Both the position numbers and the translations under genes were made by a program. A model generated the notes under the pieces. It had not been told where the DNA came from, did no database searches, and worked only from the letters and a program-made list of their open reading frames with translations. From Streptomyces sp. NBC_01485 (GTDB lineage Bacteria > Actinomycetota > Actinomycetes > Streptomycetales > Streptomycetaceae), in contig NZ_CP109435.1 in NCBI RefSeq assembly GCF_036227125.1, forward strand, positions 5,704,001-5,768,000: a stretch of 64,000 nucleotides of DNA, read 5' to 3'. Every line of letters starts with the position of its first letter. Within the stretch, counting starts at the first letter, position 1. Shown piece by piece: positions 1 to 7,774 of the stretch.

Positions 1-113
1 GCGGCGCCCCAGAAATCGGCCTGCGCGTGCGGGTCGGCGGAGTCGACGACGAGCTTCCAGTGCACGGGCACGGCAGTGGGCGTCGCCTCAGATGCTGACG
101 GTGTCTCGGTCAT
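1..113 (-). CDS. VOC (glyoxalase-like) family protein, N-terminal part only
   Basis: The first 37 codons of a minus-strand gene that runs off the left edge of the window. It starts at the ATG read from 113 downward and gives MTETPSASEATPTAVPVHWK followed by LVVDSADPHAQADFWGA. A short Ser/Thr-rich leader followed by a W-K-L-V-V-D-S-x-D-P-H-x-Q-A-x-F-W pattern is the usual first beta strand and helix of VOC-fold proteins (glyoxalase/bleomycin-resistance superfamily) in Streptomyces. Catalytic or metal residues lie outside the window, so no reaction can be named. The gene diverges from the MFS remnant on the plus strand. The family call is by motif memory and is moderately sure. Confidence 0.6.
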   Translation of the reverse strand, partial: MTETPSASEATPTAVPVHWKLVVDSADPHAQADFWGA

Positions 114-133
114 GCAGCCACTTGTAGCAGGAC

Positions 134-1286
134 TGGGTGTTCTTTGCCCCGGTGCCGCTGGCTGCGGCCCTGTTCCTGGCGGCGCTGCGTCTGGTGCCCA
201 GGCCGGACGGGCGGGCCGGGCGGGCCGGATGGGCCGGGCGCGCCGGTCGTCGTGCGGCGGGGCTTCGACGTCCCGGGCGCCGTCACCGTGGCCGGCGCGA
301 TGCTGCTGGCCGCCTACACCGTCGTACGACTGGAGCACGGGGCGGACGGGTGGCCGCTGACGGTGGCCGCCGGGCTCGGCGCCGGGCTCCTCGCGGTCGT
401 CTCCGTGGCGATCGAGCGACGGGCCGCGCACCCGCTCGTCCGGCTCGGGATCCTGCGCAGGGGAGCGCTCGTCCGGGCGGATCTCGGGGCGCTGCTGTTC
501 GTCGGCGCGTTCTTCGGGTTCCAGTTCGTGCTGACGCTGTACCTACAGGAGTTGCGCGGCTGGTCGTCGCTCCGGACGGCGATCGCGCTGGTCGTGATGG
601 GGTGCGACGCGGTGCTCGCCCCCACGCTCACCCCGAGGCTCGTCGCCCGCTACGGCATCGCCCGGGTGATCGTCGGCGGCTTCCTGCTCGCGATCGTGGC
701 GTACGGACTGTTACTGCCGGTGGGGATGGACTGGCCGTACGCGGCGATGTTCCCGACGCTGCTGATCGCGGGCACCGCGTTCGCACTGGCCTACGGTCCG
801 CTGACCATCGCGGCGACCGACGGCGTGGCCGCGGAGGCGCAGGGGCTCGCGGGCGGCCTGCTGCACACCTCGACCCAGTTCGGCTCGGCGATCGGTATCT
901 CCGCCGTGACCGCGGTCTACGGCTTGGCGAGGGGGGAGGTCCCCGCCTCCGGGACGGCGGATACTTCCCCAGGGGCGGCGGGCGTGGCGGACGCGGCGGA
1001 GGCCGCGCTCTCCGCCTTCCGTACGGCGCTGGCGGTGCCCGTCGTGATGGTCGTGCTGGGCGCCCTCGTGTCGCTGATGTCACTGAGGTCGGGGAGGCCA
1101 GTGGGGTCGGTGAGGTCGCCGCGGTCGGAAAGGCTGGTGCGGTCGGTGAGGCCGTCGCGGTCGGCTGCGAGTGCGCGGGACGCTCGGCGCGAGGTGCGCA
1201 GCGCGTCGCCGGTGAGCAGCACCAGCGCCAGCCAGACCAGCGCGAACCCGGCCCAGCGCTCGGGCGGCATGGCCTCGCCGAAGTAG
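134..1286 (+). pseudogene. Decayed C-terminal half of a DHA2-type MFS exporter
   Basis: The sequence resembles the second half of a 14-helix drug exporter. Homology begins abruptly at a W-V-F-F-A-P-V-P-L motif at 134, normally in the middle of these proteins. Nothing like the first six helices precedes it, and no start codon or ribosome-binding site is seen. The reading frame changes within the GC repeat at about 205-245: the first piece is in the frame of 137, and the rest (from RRGFDVPGAVTVAG onward) is in the frame of 144. Hydrophobic helices then continue to about 1090 and end in VVMVVLGALVSLMSL. The last 200 bases to the stop at 1286 are Arg/Ser-rich and only mirror rarD on the other strand. 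A remnant of a transporter is far likelier than a working gene. Confidence 0.65.
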
Positions 1287-2071
1287 AAGACGCCGAGCAG
1301 GAACTGGAAGACCGGCGCCGTGTACTGCAGCAGGCCCAGCGTGGACAGCGGCACGCGGATCGCCGCCGCGCCGAAGCAGACGAGGGGGAGCGCGGTGACG
1401 ATGCCGGTGGAGGCGAGCAGGGCCGCGTGTCCGGCGCCCTCGGTCGTGAAGGTGGCGTCGCCGTGCGCGGACAGCCACAGCAGGTAGCCCAGCGCGGGCA
1501 GGAACTGGACGGCGGTCTCGGCGGTCAGCGACTCGACCCCGCCGAGGTTCACCTTCTTCTTCACGAGCCCGTAGGTGGCGAAGGAGAAGGCGAGGACGAG
1601 GGAGATCCACGGCGGGCGGCCGTAGCCGATGGTCAGGACCAGCACCGCGGTGAGGCCGACGCCGACCGCCGCCCACTGCACGGGCCGCAGCCGTTCCTTG
1701 AGTATCAGCACGCCCATCGCGATGGTGACCAGCGGGTTGATGAAGTACCCGAGGGACGCCTCGACCACGTGGCCGCTGTTCACGGCCCAGATGTAGACGC
1801 CCCAGTTCACGGTGATGAAGGCCGCGGCGATCACGATGAGCGCGAGCCGGCGCGGCTGTCGCAGCAGCTCACCGGCCCACGCCCAGCGCCGTACGACGAG
1901 CAGCGCGGCGGCGACGAAGGCGAGGGACCACACCATGCGGTGGGCGAGTATCTCGGTCGCCCCGGCCGGCTTGAGCAGGGGCCAGAAGAGGGGGACCAGC
2001 CCCCACATCCCATACGCCGCGAAGCCGTTCAGCAGGCCTGTCCGGCCCTCACTCCTCGACGTCCCGGCCAC
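917..2071 (-). CDS. rarD: EamA/RarD-family membrane transporter with an odd C-terminal tail
   Basis: 384 residues. The first 310 or so match RarD-type drug/metabolite transporters of the inner membrane: GLLNGFAAYGMWGLVPLFWP at the N-terminus, the conserved AHRMVWS after the first helix, NWGVYIWAVN, SLGYFINPL and about ten hydrophobic helices. The substrate is not known; RarD is linked by name to chloramphenicol sensitivity. RarD proteins usually end near 300-330 residues. Here the frame continues about 70 residues as a low-complexity LTD/LSD-rich then Ala/Ser-rich tail, encoded antisense to the last helices of the MFS remnant (917-1141). The gene may have lost its original stop. An ATG start at 2071 fits the family's N-terminus. 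A 34-bp palindrome lies upstream at 2148-2181. Confidence 0.85.
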   Translation of the reverse strand: MAGTSRSEGRTGLLNGFAAYGMWGLVPLFWPLLKPAGATEILAHRMVWSLAFVAAALLVVRRWAWAGELLRQPRRLALIVIAAAFITVNWGVYIWAVNSGHVVEASLGYFINPLVTIAMGVLILKERLRPVQWAAVGVGLTAVLVLTIGYGRPPWISLVLAFSFATYGLVKKKVNLGGVESLTAETAVQFLPALGYLLWLSAHGDATFTTEGAGHAALLASTGIVTALPLVCFGAAAIRVPLSTLGLLQYTAPVFQFLLGVFYFGEAMPPERWAGFALVWLALVLLTGDALRTSRRASRALAADRDGLTDRTSLSDRGDLTDPTGLPDLSDISDTRAPSTTITTGTASAVRKAESAASAASATPAAPGEVSAVPEAGTSPLAKP

Positions 2072-2147
2072 GGGTCCCTCTTTCTCACGTCAGACATGTC
2101 CTTCACGTCAGACACGCGTGCACGAAGGTAACGCCGAGCGCCCCCGT

Positions 2148-2181
2148 CTGTCATGTCCGTATCGCAATACGGTCATGACAG
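2148..2181. promoter_or_regulatory. 34-bp interrupted palindrome upstream of rarD
   Basis: CTGTCATG (2148-2155), T, CCGTAT (2157-2162), spacer CGCA, ATACGG (2167-2172), T, CATGACAG (2174-2181). Both half-sites match exactly apart from the opposed T/T. It lies 77 bases before the rarD start with no gene between. The symmetry and length are like an operator for a dimeric repressor; as a hairpin it has no T tract. Operator for rarD is an inference. Confidence 0.5.
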
Positions 2182-2246
2182 GCAGGGGTGGATTGCTCAA
2201 GGCCCCGTAGGGGACCCATTAGGGAGCCCTTTACGGACCATCATGG

Positions 2247-2262
2247 GGCCCACTAGGGGGCC
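2247..2262 (-). terminator. Weak hairpin after the SDR gene
   Basis: GGCCC (2247-2251) pairs with GGGCC (2258-2262), 12 bases past the stop of the minus-strand SDR gene at 2275. Neighbouring short palindromes of the form CCC-N-AGGG at 2204-2222 repeat the theme. There is no T run, so termination is plausible but unproven. Confidence 0.35.
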
Positions 2263-2274
2263 TAAGGGGGAGTC

Positions 2275-3129
2275 TCAGCCCTTGAGCGCAGCCGTGATCG
2301 CCTCGGCGAGCGGCGTGGTCGGGCGGCCGGCGAGACGGGACAGTTCGCCGCCGGTGACGACCAGCTGGCCCTGCTCGATCGCCGCGTCCACGCCGACGAA
2401 GATCGCGGCGAGCGGCTCGGGCAGCCCGGCGCCGGTCAGGATGCCGATGAGCACCTCGCCGGGCACGGAGTTGTAGGCGATCTCCTTGCCGGTCTGCTCG
2501 CTCAGCTCGGCCGCGTACTCCGCGAAGCTCCACGCCTCGTCGCCGCCCAGCTCGTACGTCTTGTTCTCGTGGCCCTCGCCGGTCAGGACGGTGACGGCGG
2601 CGGCCGCGTAGTCGGCGCGGGAGGCGGAGGAGACCCGGCCCTCACCGGCGGCCGTGACGACGGCGTTGTGCTCCAGCACCGGCGCGAGCTGCTCGGTGTA
2701 GTTCTCGTGGTACCAGCCGTTGCGCAGCAGCACGTACGGCAGACCGGAGGCGAGCAGCGCCTGCTCGGTGGCGCGGTGGTCGTCGGCCAGCGCCGCGGTC
2801 AGGCTGCCCGGCGCGCTGGTGTACGCGAGGAGCGCGACCCCGGCCGCCTGAGCGGCGTCGATGACGACCTGGTGCTGGGCCGGGCGGCCCTTGTCGAACT
2901 CGTTGCCCGAGATCAGCAGCACCTTGTCGCCGGCGGCGAAGACGCTGCCGAAGGTCTCGGGGGCGTTGTAGTCGGCGACGGCGAGCTTGACGCCGCGGGC
3001 GGCGAAGTCGGCGGCCTTGGCCTCGTCGCGGACGACGGCCGTGATCTGCTCGGCCGGGACCTTCTCCAGCAACTGCTCGACGACGTGGCGGCCGAGGTGT
3101 CCGGTGGCTCCGGTGACGACGATGCTCAT
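2275..3129 (-). CDS. SDR-family NAD(P)H quinone oxidoreductase-like protein (QorB/NmrA type)
   Basis: 284 residues, a typical full length for atypical short-chain dehydrogenases of the NmrA/QorB group. The N-terminal Rossmann motif is IVVTGATGHLGRHVV (residues 3-17), the TGxxGxxG dinucleotide-binding loop. It is followed by AVVRDEAKA, a D-Y-N strand end, LLISGNEF, and YTSAPGSL where classical SDRs carry the active-site region. YVLLRNGWYHENY is characteristic of QorB-like proteins. The likely role is reduction of quinones or related electrophiles in the cytosol using NADPH. The ATG start at 3129 is followed directly by the Rossmann strand. The promoter region holds two abutting palindromes of the kind bound by HxlR-type redox regulators, so induction by quinone or electrophile stress is a fair inference. 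Confidence 0.85.
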   Translation of the reverse strand: MSIVVTGATGHLGRHVVEQLLEKVPAEQITAVVRDEAKAADFAARGVKLAVADYNAPETFGSVFAAGDKVLLISGNEFDKGRPAQHQVVIDAAQAAGVALLAYTSAPGSLTAALADDHRATEQALLASGLPYVLLRNGWYHENYTEQLAPVLEHNAVVTAAGEGRVSSASRADYAAAAVTVLTGEGHENKTYELGGDEAWSFAEYAAELSEQTGKEIAYNSVPGEVLIGILTGAGLPEPLAAIFVGVDAAIEQGQLVVTGGELSRLAGRPTTPLAEAITAALKG

Positions 3130-3196
3130 GGCTCAGGCACTCCTAAGGGCGATTGCGGTCTGCCACTAACCATAGGATGTGCGCTAACTCAAAGAA

Positions 3197-3240
3197 AGTA
3201 CCCACTTTAAAGTCAGGTACTAACTTCAAGGTAAGTATCC
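3197..3240. promoter_or_regulatory. Double palindromic operator upstream of the SDR gene
   Basis: Site 1: AGTACC (3197-3202), central ACTTTAAAGT (3204-3213), GGTACT (3216-3221), a near-perfect palindrome. Site 2 reuses GGTACT and ends in AGTATCC (3234-3240), around an imperfect ACTT-AGGT core. The centres are about 20 bp apart, two helical turns. The local AT richness contrasts sharply with the surroundings. GTAC-type palindromes at genes like this are typical of HxlR/YodB/QorR regulators; that link is family knowledge, and no regulator gene is adjacent here. Confidence 0.6.
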
Positions 3241-3338
3241 GACGGGCCGAGGGGCTTGCGGCGGCCTACGACGGCACGCGGGGGCCTACGGCGGCGTATG
3301 GCGGAGCATGCCGCGGGGGGCATGCAGCGGCACGTGAC

Positions 3339-3372
3339 GAGGCCCGGAACTGGAACTCCAGTCCCGGGCCTC
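3339..3372. terminator. Terminator hairpin downstream of korB
   Basis: GAGGCCCGGAACTGG (3339-3353), loop AACT, CCAGTCCCGGGCCTC (3358-3372): a 15-bp stem with one mismatch, about 85 bases beyond the korB stop on the minus strand. The rest of 3241-3457 is GC-rich with short CCAGTCACC repeats (3380-3435), and I see no gene in it. Confidence 0.7.
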
Positions 3373-3457
3373 GCCCCAGTCACCCTGGTGACCTCTGGTC
3401 GCTCTCAGCGACCCCAGTCACCCCAGTCACCCCATGCCGCAATGCCGCAACGCCGCC

Positions 3458-4591
3458 TCAGCCGACGACCGTCCAGGTGTCCCCGCCCGCCAGCAGCGCC
3501 GCCAGATCGCCCTTGCCGTGCTGCTCGATCGCCTTGTCCAACTGGTCCGCCAACTGCGTGTCGTAGACCGGCCGCTCGACGGACCGCAGCACACCGATCG
3601 GCGTGTGGTGCAGGGTGTCCGGGTCGGCCAGCCGGGACAGGGCGAAGGCGGTGGTCGGGGACGCGGCGTGCGCGTCGTGGACCAGGACGTCCGCCTCGTT
3701 CTCCGGAGTCACGGTGACGACCTTCAGATCACCGGTCGCCGCATCACGCACGACACCCCGGGCCCTGTCCGCCCCGAACCTGATCGGCTGCCCGTGCTCC
3801 AGCCGGATCACCGCCTCCTCGGCCGACTGCCGGTCCTTCAGCGCCTCGAACGCGCCGTCGTTGAAGATGTTGCAGTTCTGGTAGATCTCGACCAGCGCCG
3901 TGCCCGGGTGGGCGGCTGCCTGGCGCAGCACCTCCGTCAGGTGCTTGCGGTCGGAGTCGATGGTCCGCGCCACGAACGACGCCTCGGCCCCGAGCGCCAG
4001 CGACACCGGGTTGAAGGGCGAGTCCAGCGAACCCATCGGCGTCGACTTGGTGATCTTGCCGACCTCGGAGGTGGGCGAGTACTGGCCCTTGGTGAGCCCG
4101 TAGATCCGGTTGTTGAACAGCAGGATCTTCAGGTTCACGTTCCGCCGCAGCGCGTGGATCAGGTGGTTGCCGCCGATGGACAGCGCGTCCCCGTCCCCCG
4201 TCACCACCCACACGCTCAGGTCGCGGCGGCTGGCGGCGAGCCCGGTCGCGATCGCCGGGGCCCGCCCGTGAATCGAATGCATCCCGTAGGTGTTCATGTA
4301 GTACGGGAAGCGCGACGAGCAGCCGATGCCCGAGACGAAGACGATGTTCTCCTTGGCAAGCCCCAGCTCCGGCATGAAGCCCTGGACGGCCGCCAGGATC
4401 GCGTAGTCCCCGCAGCCGGGGCACCAGCGCACCTCCTGGTCGGACTTGAAGTCCTTCATGGACTGCCTGGCCTCGGCCTTGGGAACGAGCGAGAGCGCCT
4501 CGATCGTGCCCGAACCTTCCCCGGTCGCCCCGGTCGCCCCGGTCGCCCCGGTCGCCCCGGTTACCCCGGTCGATCTCGTGATCTCAGCCAT
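3458..4591 (-). CDS. korB: 2-oxoacid:ferredoxin oxidoreductase, beta subunit
   Basis: 377 residues; Streptomyces KorB is about 350. This thiamine-diphosphate subunit, with KorA, oxidatively decarboxylates 2-oxoacids (2-oxoglutarate in the actinobacterial enzyme) to acyl-CoA and reduces ferredoxin in the cytoplasm. Visible hallmarks are WCPGCGDYAIL near residue 56 (iron-sulfur ligand cysteines), VSGIGCSSR, HSIHGRAPAIATG, and the ThDP/Mg motif GDGDALSIGGNH ending in LLFNN around residues 130-155. The N-terminus holds an unusual run of Gly-Ala-Thr triplets (residues 8-24), encoded by a 9-bp tandem repeat. The start ATG at 4591 overlaps the korA stop by 8 bases, so the two are translationally coupled. 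A terminator follows at 3339-3372. Confidence 0.95.
   Translation of the reverse strand: MAEITRSTGVTGATGATGATGATGEGSGTIEALSLVPKAEARQSMKDFKSDQEVRWCPGCGDYAILAAVQGFMPELGLAKENIVFVSGIGCSSRFPYYMNTYGMHSIHGRAPAIATGLAASRRDLSVWVVTGDGDALSIGGNHLIHALRRNVNLKILLFNNRIYGLTKGQYSPTSEVGKITKSTPMGSLDSPFNPVSLALGAEASFVARTIDSDRKHLTEVLRQAAAHPGTALVEIYQNCNIFNDGAFEALKDRQSAEEAVIRLEHGQPIRFGADRARGVVRDAATGDLKVVTVTPENEADVLVHDAHAASPTTAFALSRLADPDTLHHTPIGVLRSVERPVYDTQLADQLDKAIEQHGKGDLAALLAGGDTWTVVG
4520..4569. repeat. 9-bp tandem repeat inside korB
   Basis: About five copies of the unit CCCGGTCGC (last copy degenerate, with TTACC) encode the Gly-Ala-Thr/Gly-Val-Thr triplets near the N-terminus of KorB. The array is in frame, so copy-number change would lengthen or shorten the linker without a frameshift. 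Confidence 0.8.
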
Positions 4592-6530
4592 CGATGGCCT
4601 CCTTCAGCGCCGTGGCGAGCTGCTCCGCCTTGAACGGCATCCCGTTGACCTGGTTGTACGACTGCGCGTCGACCAGGTATTTCGCCCGTACGAGGGTGGC
4701 GAGCTGACCGAGGTTCATCTCGGGGACGACGACCTTGTCGTAACGCTTCAACACCGCGCCGAGGTTGCGCGGGAACGGGTTCAGGTGCCGCAGATGGGCC
4801 TGCGCCACGGCCTCCCCCGCCCTGCGCAGCCGCCGTACCGCCGCGGTGATGGGCCCGTAGGTGGAACCCCAGCCCAGCACCAGGGTTCTCGCCCCGTGCG
4901 GGTCGTCGACGACGAGGTCCGGGACGTCGATGCCGTCGATCTTGGCCTGGCGGGTGCGGACCATGAAGTCGTGGTTGGCGGGGGCGTAGGAGATGTTTCC
5001 GGTGCCGTCCTCCTTCTCGATCCCGCCGATGCGGTGCTCGAGCCCCGGGGTGCCCGGGATCGCCCACGGCCGGGCGAGGGTCTGCGGGTCGCGTTTGTAC
5101 GGCCAGAAGACCTCGGTGCCGTCGTCCAGCGTGTGGTTCGGGCCCTGCGCGAACTGCACCCGCAGATCCGGCAGCGCGTCCAGCTCAGGGATCCGCCAGG
5201 GCTCGGAGCCGTTGGCCAGGTAACCGTCGGAGAGGAGGAGGACGGGGGTGCGGTAGGCGAGGGCGATCCGCGCCGCCTCCAGAGCCGCGTCGAAGCAGTC
5301 GGCGGGCGTGCAGGGCGCGACGATCGGCACCGGGGCCTCGCCGTTGCGCCCGAACATCGCCTGCAACAGGTCGGCCTGCTCGGTCTTGGTCGGCAGACCG
5401 GTCGACGGCCCGCCCCGCTGAATGTCCACGACCAGCAGCGGCAGCTCCATCGAGACGGCGAGCCCGATGGTCTCGGACTTCAGCGCCACACCCGGCCCGG
5501 AGGTGGTGGTGACGGCGAGGGACCCGCCGAAGGCCGCCCCCAGCGCCGCGCCGATCCCCGCGATCTCGTCCTCCGCCTGGAAGGTACGGACGCCGAAGTT
5601 CTTGTGCCGGCTGAGCTCGTGCAGGATGTCGGAGGCCGGCGTGATCGGGTACGACCCCAGGAACAACGGCAGATCGGCCTGCCGGGAGGCGCTGATCAGC
5701 CCGTACGCCAGCGCCAGGTTCCCGGAGATGTTGCGGTAGGTGCCGACCGGGAAGGCCTTCGCCGCCGGCGCGACCTCGTAACTGACCGCGAAGTCCTCGG
5801 TCGTCTCACCGAAGTTCCACCCGGCACGGAAGGCGGCGATGTTGGCGGCCGCGATCGCGGGCTTCTTCGCGAACTTCGACGTCAGGAACTTCTCGGTGCC
5901 CTCGGTCGGCCGGTGGTACATCCATGACAAGAGGCCGAGCGCGAACATGTTCTTGCTGCGCTCGGCCTCTTTGCGGGTGAGGTCGAATTCCTTGAGTGCC
6001 TCGACGGTCAGAGTGGTCAGCGGGACCGGGTGGACCTGGTAACCGTCGAGGGAACCGTCCTCCAGCGGCGAGGCCGCGTACCCCACCTTCTGCATCGCCC
6101 GTTTGGTGAACTCGTCCGTGTTGACGATGATCTCCGCGCCGCGCGGCACATCGGCGATGTTCGCTTTCAGCGCCGCCGGATTCATGGCGACCAGCACATT
6201 GGGCGCATCACCCGGCGTGAGGATGTCGTGGTCGGCGAAGTGCAGCTGGAACGAGGAGACACCGGGGAGGGTGCCGGCGGGCGCACGGATCTCGGCAGGA
6301 AAGTTCGGCAGGGTGGAGAGGTCGTTCCCGAACGACGCCGTCTCCGAGGTGAAACGGTCACCGGTGAGCTGCATACCGTCACCCGAGTCACCCGCGAACC
6401 TGATGATCACCCGGTCGAGACGGCGTACGTCCTTCGTCCCGCCCGGTTTGCGCTGCTCGCCCACGACGGCTGCGTCCGCTCCGCCGGTTCCGTCGGCCTG
6501 TTCCGCTGGGCTGCTGACCTGACTGGTCAC
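4584..6530 (-). CDS. korA: 2-oxoacid:ferredoxin oxidoreductase, alpha subunit (gamma-alpha fusion)
   Basis: 648 residues, the normal length for the two-subunit KorAB type, in which the gamma domain is fused ahead of alpha. The gamma domain starts with VIIRFAGDSGDGMQLTGDRF (about residue 42). The alpha domain begins near residue 250 with GNLALAYGLISASRQ and LGSYPITPASDILHELS, followed by QAEDEIAGIGAALGAAFGG and TTTSGPGVALKSE, all hallmark segments of 2-oxoacid:acceptor reductases. With KorB it feeds electrons from 2-oxoacids to ferredoxin. The start is GTG at 6530, with GGGAGG nine bases upstream. It is the first gene of a korA-korB operon. The partial nuo cluster is about 4.4 kb away on the other strand. 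Confidence 0.95.
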   Translation of the reverse strand: MTSQVSSPAEQADGTGGADAAVVGEQRKPGGTKDVRRLDRVIIRFAGDSGDGMQLTGDRFTSETASFGNDLSTLPNFPAEIRAPAGTLPGVSSFQLHFADHDILTPGDAPNVLVAMNPAALKANIADVPRGAEIIVNTDEFTKRAMQKVGYAASPLEDGSLDGYQVHPVPLTTLTVEALKEFDLTRKEAERSKNMFALGLLSWMYHRPTEGTEKFLTSKFAKKPAIAAANIAAFRAGWNFGETTEDFAVSYEVAPAAKAFPVGTYRNISGNLALAYGLISASRQADLPLFLGSYPITPASDILHELSRHKNFGVRTFQAEDEIAGIGAALGAAFGGSLAVTTTSGPGVALKSETIGLAVSMELPLLVVDIQRGGPSTGLPTKTEQADLLQAMFGRNGEAPVPIVAPCTPADCFDAALEAARIALAYRTPVLLLSDGYLANGSEPWRIPELDALPDLRVQFAQGPNHTLDDGTEVFWPYKRDPQTLARPWAIPGTPGLEHRIGGIEKEDGTGNISYAPANHDFMVRTRQAKIDGIDVPDLVVDDPHGARTLVLGWGSTYGPITAAVRRLRRAGEAVAQAHLRHLNPFPRNLGAVLKRYDKVVVPEMNLGQLATLVRAKYLVDAQSYNQVNGMPFKAEQLATALKEAIDG

Positions 6531-6886
6531 TGAACTGGACCTCCCTCGAGGTGGCTGTCCCGGAGAGTGCTTCCCGAAGGCCCTCCATGGATCAACCCTA
6601 CGTCTGTAAGGGTCGCCTTCCCTCGGCCATTCGTATGACTGTCAACGTCCCGACACGGCCCGGCACCCCCGCTTGCCATGATTTACCGCCCCCCGGCACA
6701 GAACTGACAGACGCACCGGCAGAAACACCGGCAGACGCACCAGCCGACACACCTACGGGAGAACCCGAAGGCCACTCCGGCGCCACCCCGTCATGAAATG
6801 AGACGGCCATGAATTCGAGACAGACCATGAACCGTGACAGACCAACCGTGAATCGTGACAGGTCATGAATCGAGACAGGCCATGAA
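6531..6886. other. korA upstream region without a convincing gene
   Basis: 356 bases. 6531-6600 is the korA leader with its ribosome-binding site. 6690-6760 holds short repeats of a GACGCACCGGCAGAAACACC type. 6791-6886 is a run of degenerate 17-18 bp repeats, listed separately. Open frames crossing the region are low-complexity and unsupported. Confidence 0.6.
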
Positions 6887-6900
6887 TCATGAATTGAGAT
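6791..6900. repeat. Degenerate 17-18 bp direct repeats after the response regulator
   Basis: About six imperfect copies of ATGAATCGAGACAGGCC, with variants such as ATGAATTCGAGACAGACC and TGAATCGTGACAGGTC. The array is AT-richer than its surroundings and runs into the last codons and stop of the response regulator (6887-6900). It looks like slippage-grown DNA; each unit carries the palindromic TCATGA or a variant. No function is evident. Confidence 0.65.
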
Positions 6901-7546
6901 AGGTGAGGACCGCGAGCACCCGGCGGTGATCCCCGTCGCTCGGGGACAGGCCGAGCTTCAGGAAGATGTTGCTGACGTGCTTCTCCACGGCCCCGTCGCT
7001 GACGACGAGCTGCCGGGCGATCGCCGAGTTCGTCCGCCCCTCGGCCATCAGCCCTAGAACTTCGCGCTCCCGAGGCGTCAGCCCCGCCAGCACATCCTGC
7101 TTCCGGCTGCGCCCGAGGAGCTGCGCGACGACCTCAGGGTCGAGGGCGGTGCCCCCCTGGGCGACCCGCACCACCGCGTCCACGAACTCCCGCACCTCGG
7201 CCACGCGGTCCTTGAGCAGATACCCGACCCCGCGACTGGAACCGGCCAACAGTTCGGTGGCGTACCGCTCCTCCACGTACTGCGACAGCACCAGCACCCC
7301 GAGCCCGGGATGCGCCTTGCGCAGTTGTACGGCGGCCCGCACCCCTTCGTCCGTGTGCGTGGGCGGCATCCGCACATCCGCGACGACGACGTCGGGCAGC
7401 GCGCCCTCGTCGTCCAGCTCGGTGATGGTCTTGACCAGCGCCTCGGCGTCCCCGACCCCCGCGACCACGTCATGCCCCCGGTCGGTCAGCAACCGGGTCA
7501 GCCCCTCCCGCAACAGCACCGAATCCTCGGCGATGACCACCCGCAC
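6887..7546 (-). CDS. NarL/LuxR-type response regulator
   Basis: 219 residues, the family norm. The receiver domain starts VRVVIAEDSVLLREGL with the acidic pair E-D, the phosphorylatable Asp in VVVADVRMPP, the LSQY switch segment and the K of YLLKDRV. The C-terminal LuxR-type helix-turn-helix begins LTPREREVLGLMAEGRTN and ends VEKHVSNIFLKLGL. It should act as a DNA-binding dimer controlled by one or both kinases encoded just upstream (7903-9336 and 9479-10726). I chose the GTG at 7546 because GGAGG lies five bases upstream and the product begins exactly at the receiver domain; longer readings to 7753 add Pro/Arg-rich nonsense. Target genes are unknown; the divergent nuo cluster is an obvious candidate. 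Confidence 0.9.
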   Translation of the reverse strand: MRVVIAEDSVLLREGLTRLLTDRGHDVVAGVGDAEALVKTITELDDEGALPDVVVADVRMPPTHTDEGVRAAVQLRKAHPGLGVLVLSQYVEERYATELLAGSSRGVGYLLKDRVAEVREFVDAVVRVAQGGTALDPEVVAQLLGRSRKQDVLAGLTPREREVLGLMAEGRTNSAIARQLVVSDGAVEKHVSNIFLKLGLSPSDGDHRRVLAVLTYLNS

Positions 7547-7774
7547 CCTGTCCTCCACGCTCCTCGGCCCCCCAGCCGTCCACCCGTCGGTCGAACCGGT
7601 CAAGCCAGCCAAGCATTCCAGCTTCCGGCCCATCTGCACCCGACAACGACCAGGCCAGGGAGGAGGACGGCGAGAATACGGCGGGAACACGCCGACGACA
7701 CGCACGATTTCGGCCTTTCGGCCCACGTGAGTGCCGTCGCTGTACTCCAGCACGCCCGGGTTGCATGTCAGCCC

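Noticed and set aside
628..1083. Arg/Pro-rich minus-strand frame opposite the MFS remnant
   Set aside because: Composition is pure Pro/Arg/Ser shadow of a GC-rich sense sequence; rarD already occupies the minus strand from 917.
6598..6828. Small Ser/Ala/Gly-Val minus-strand frame upstream of korA
   Set aside because: It derives from short tandem repeats, has no ribosome-binding site and resembles nothing known to me.
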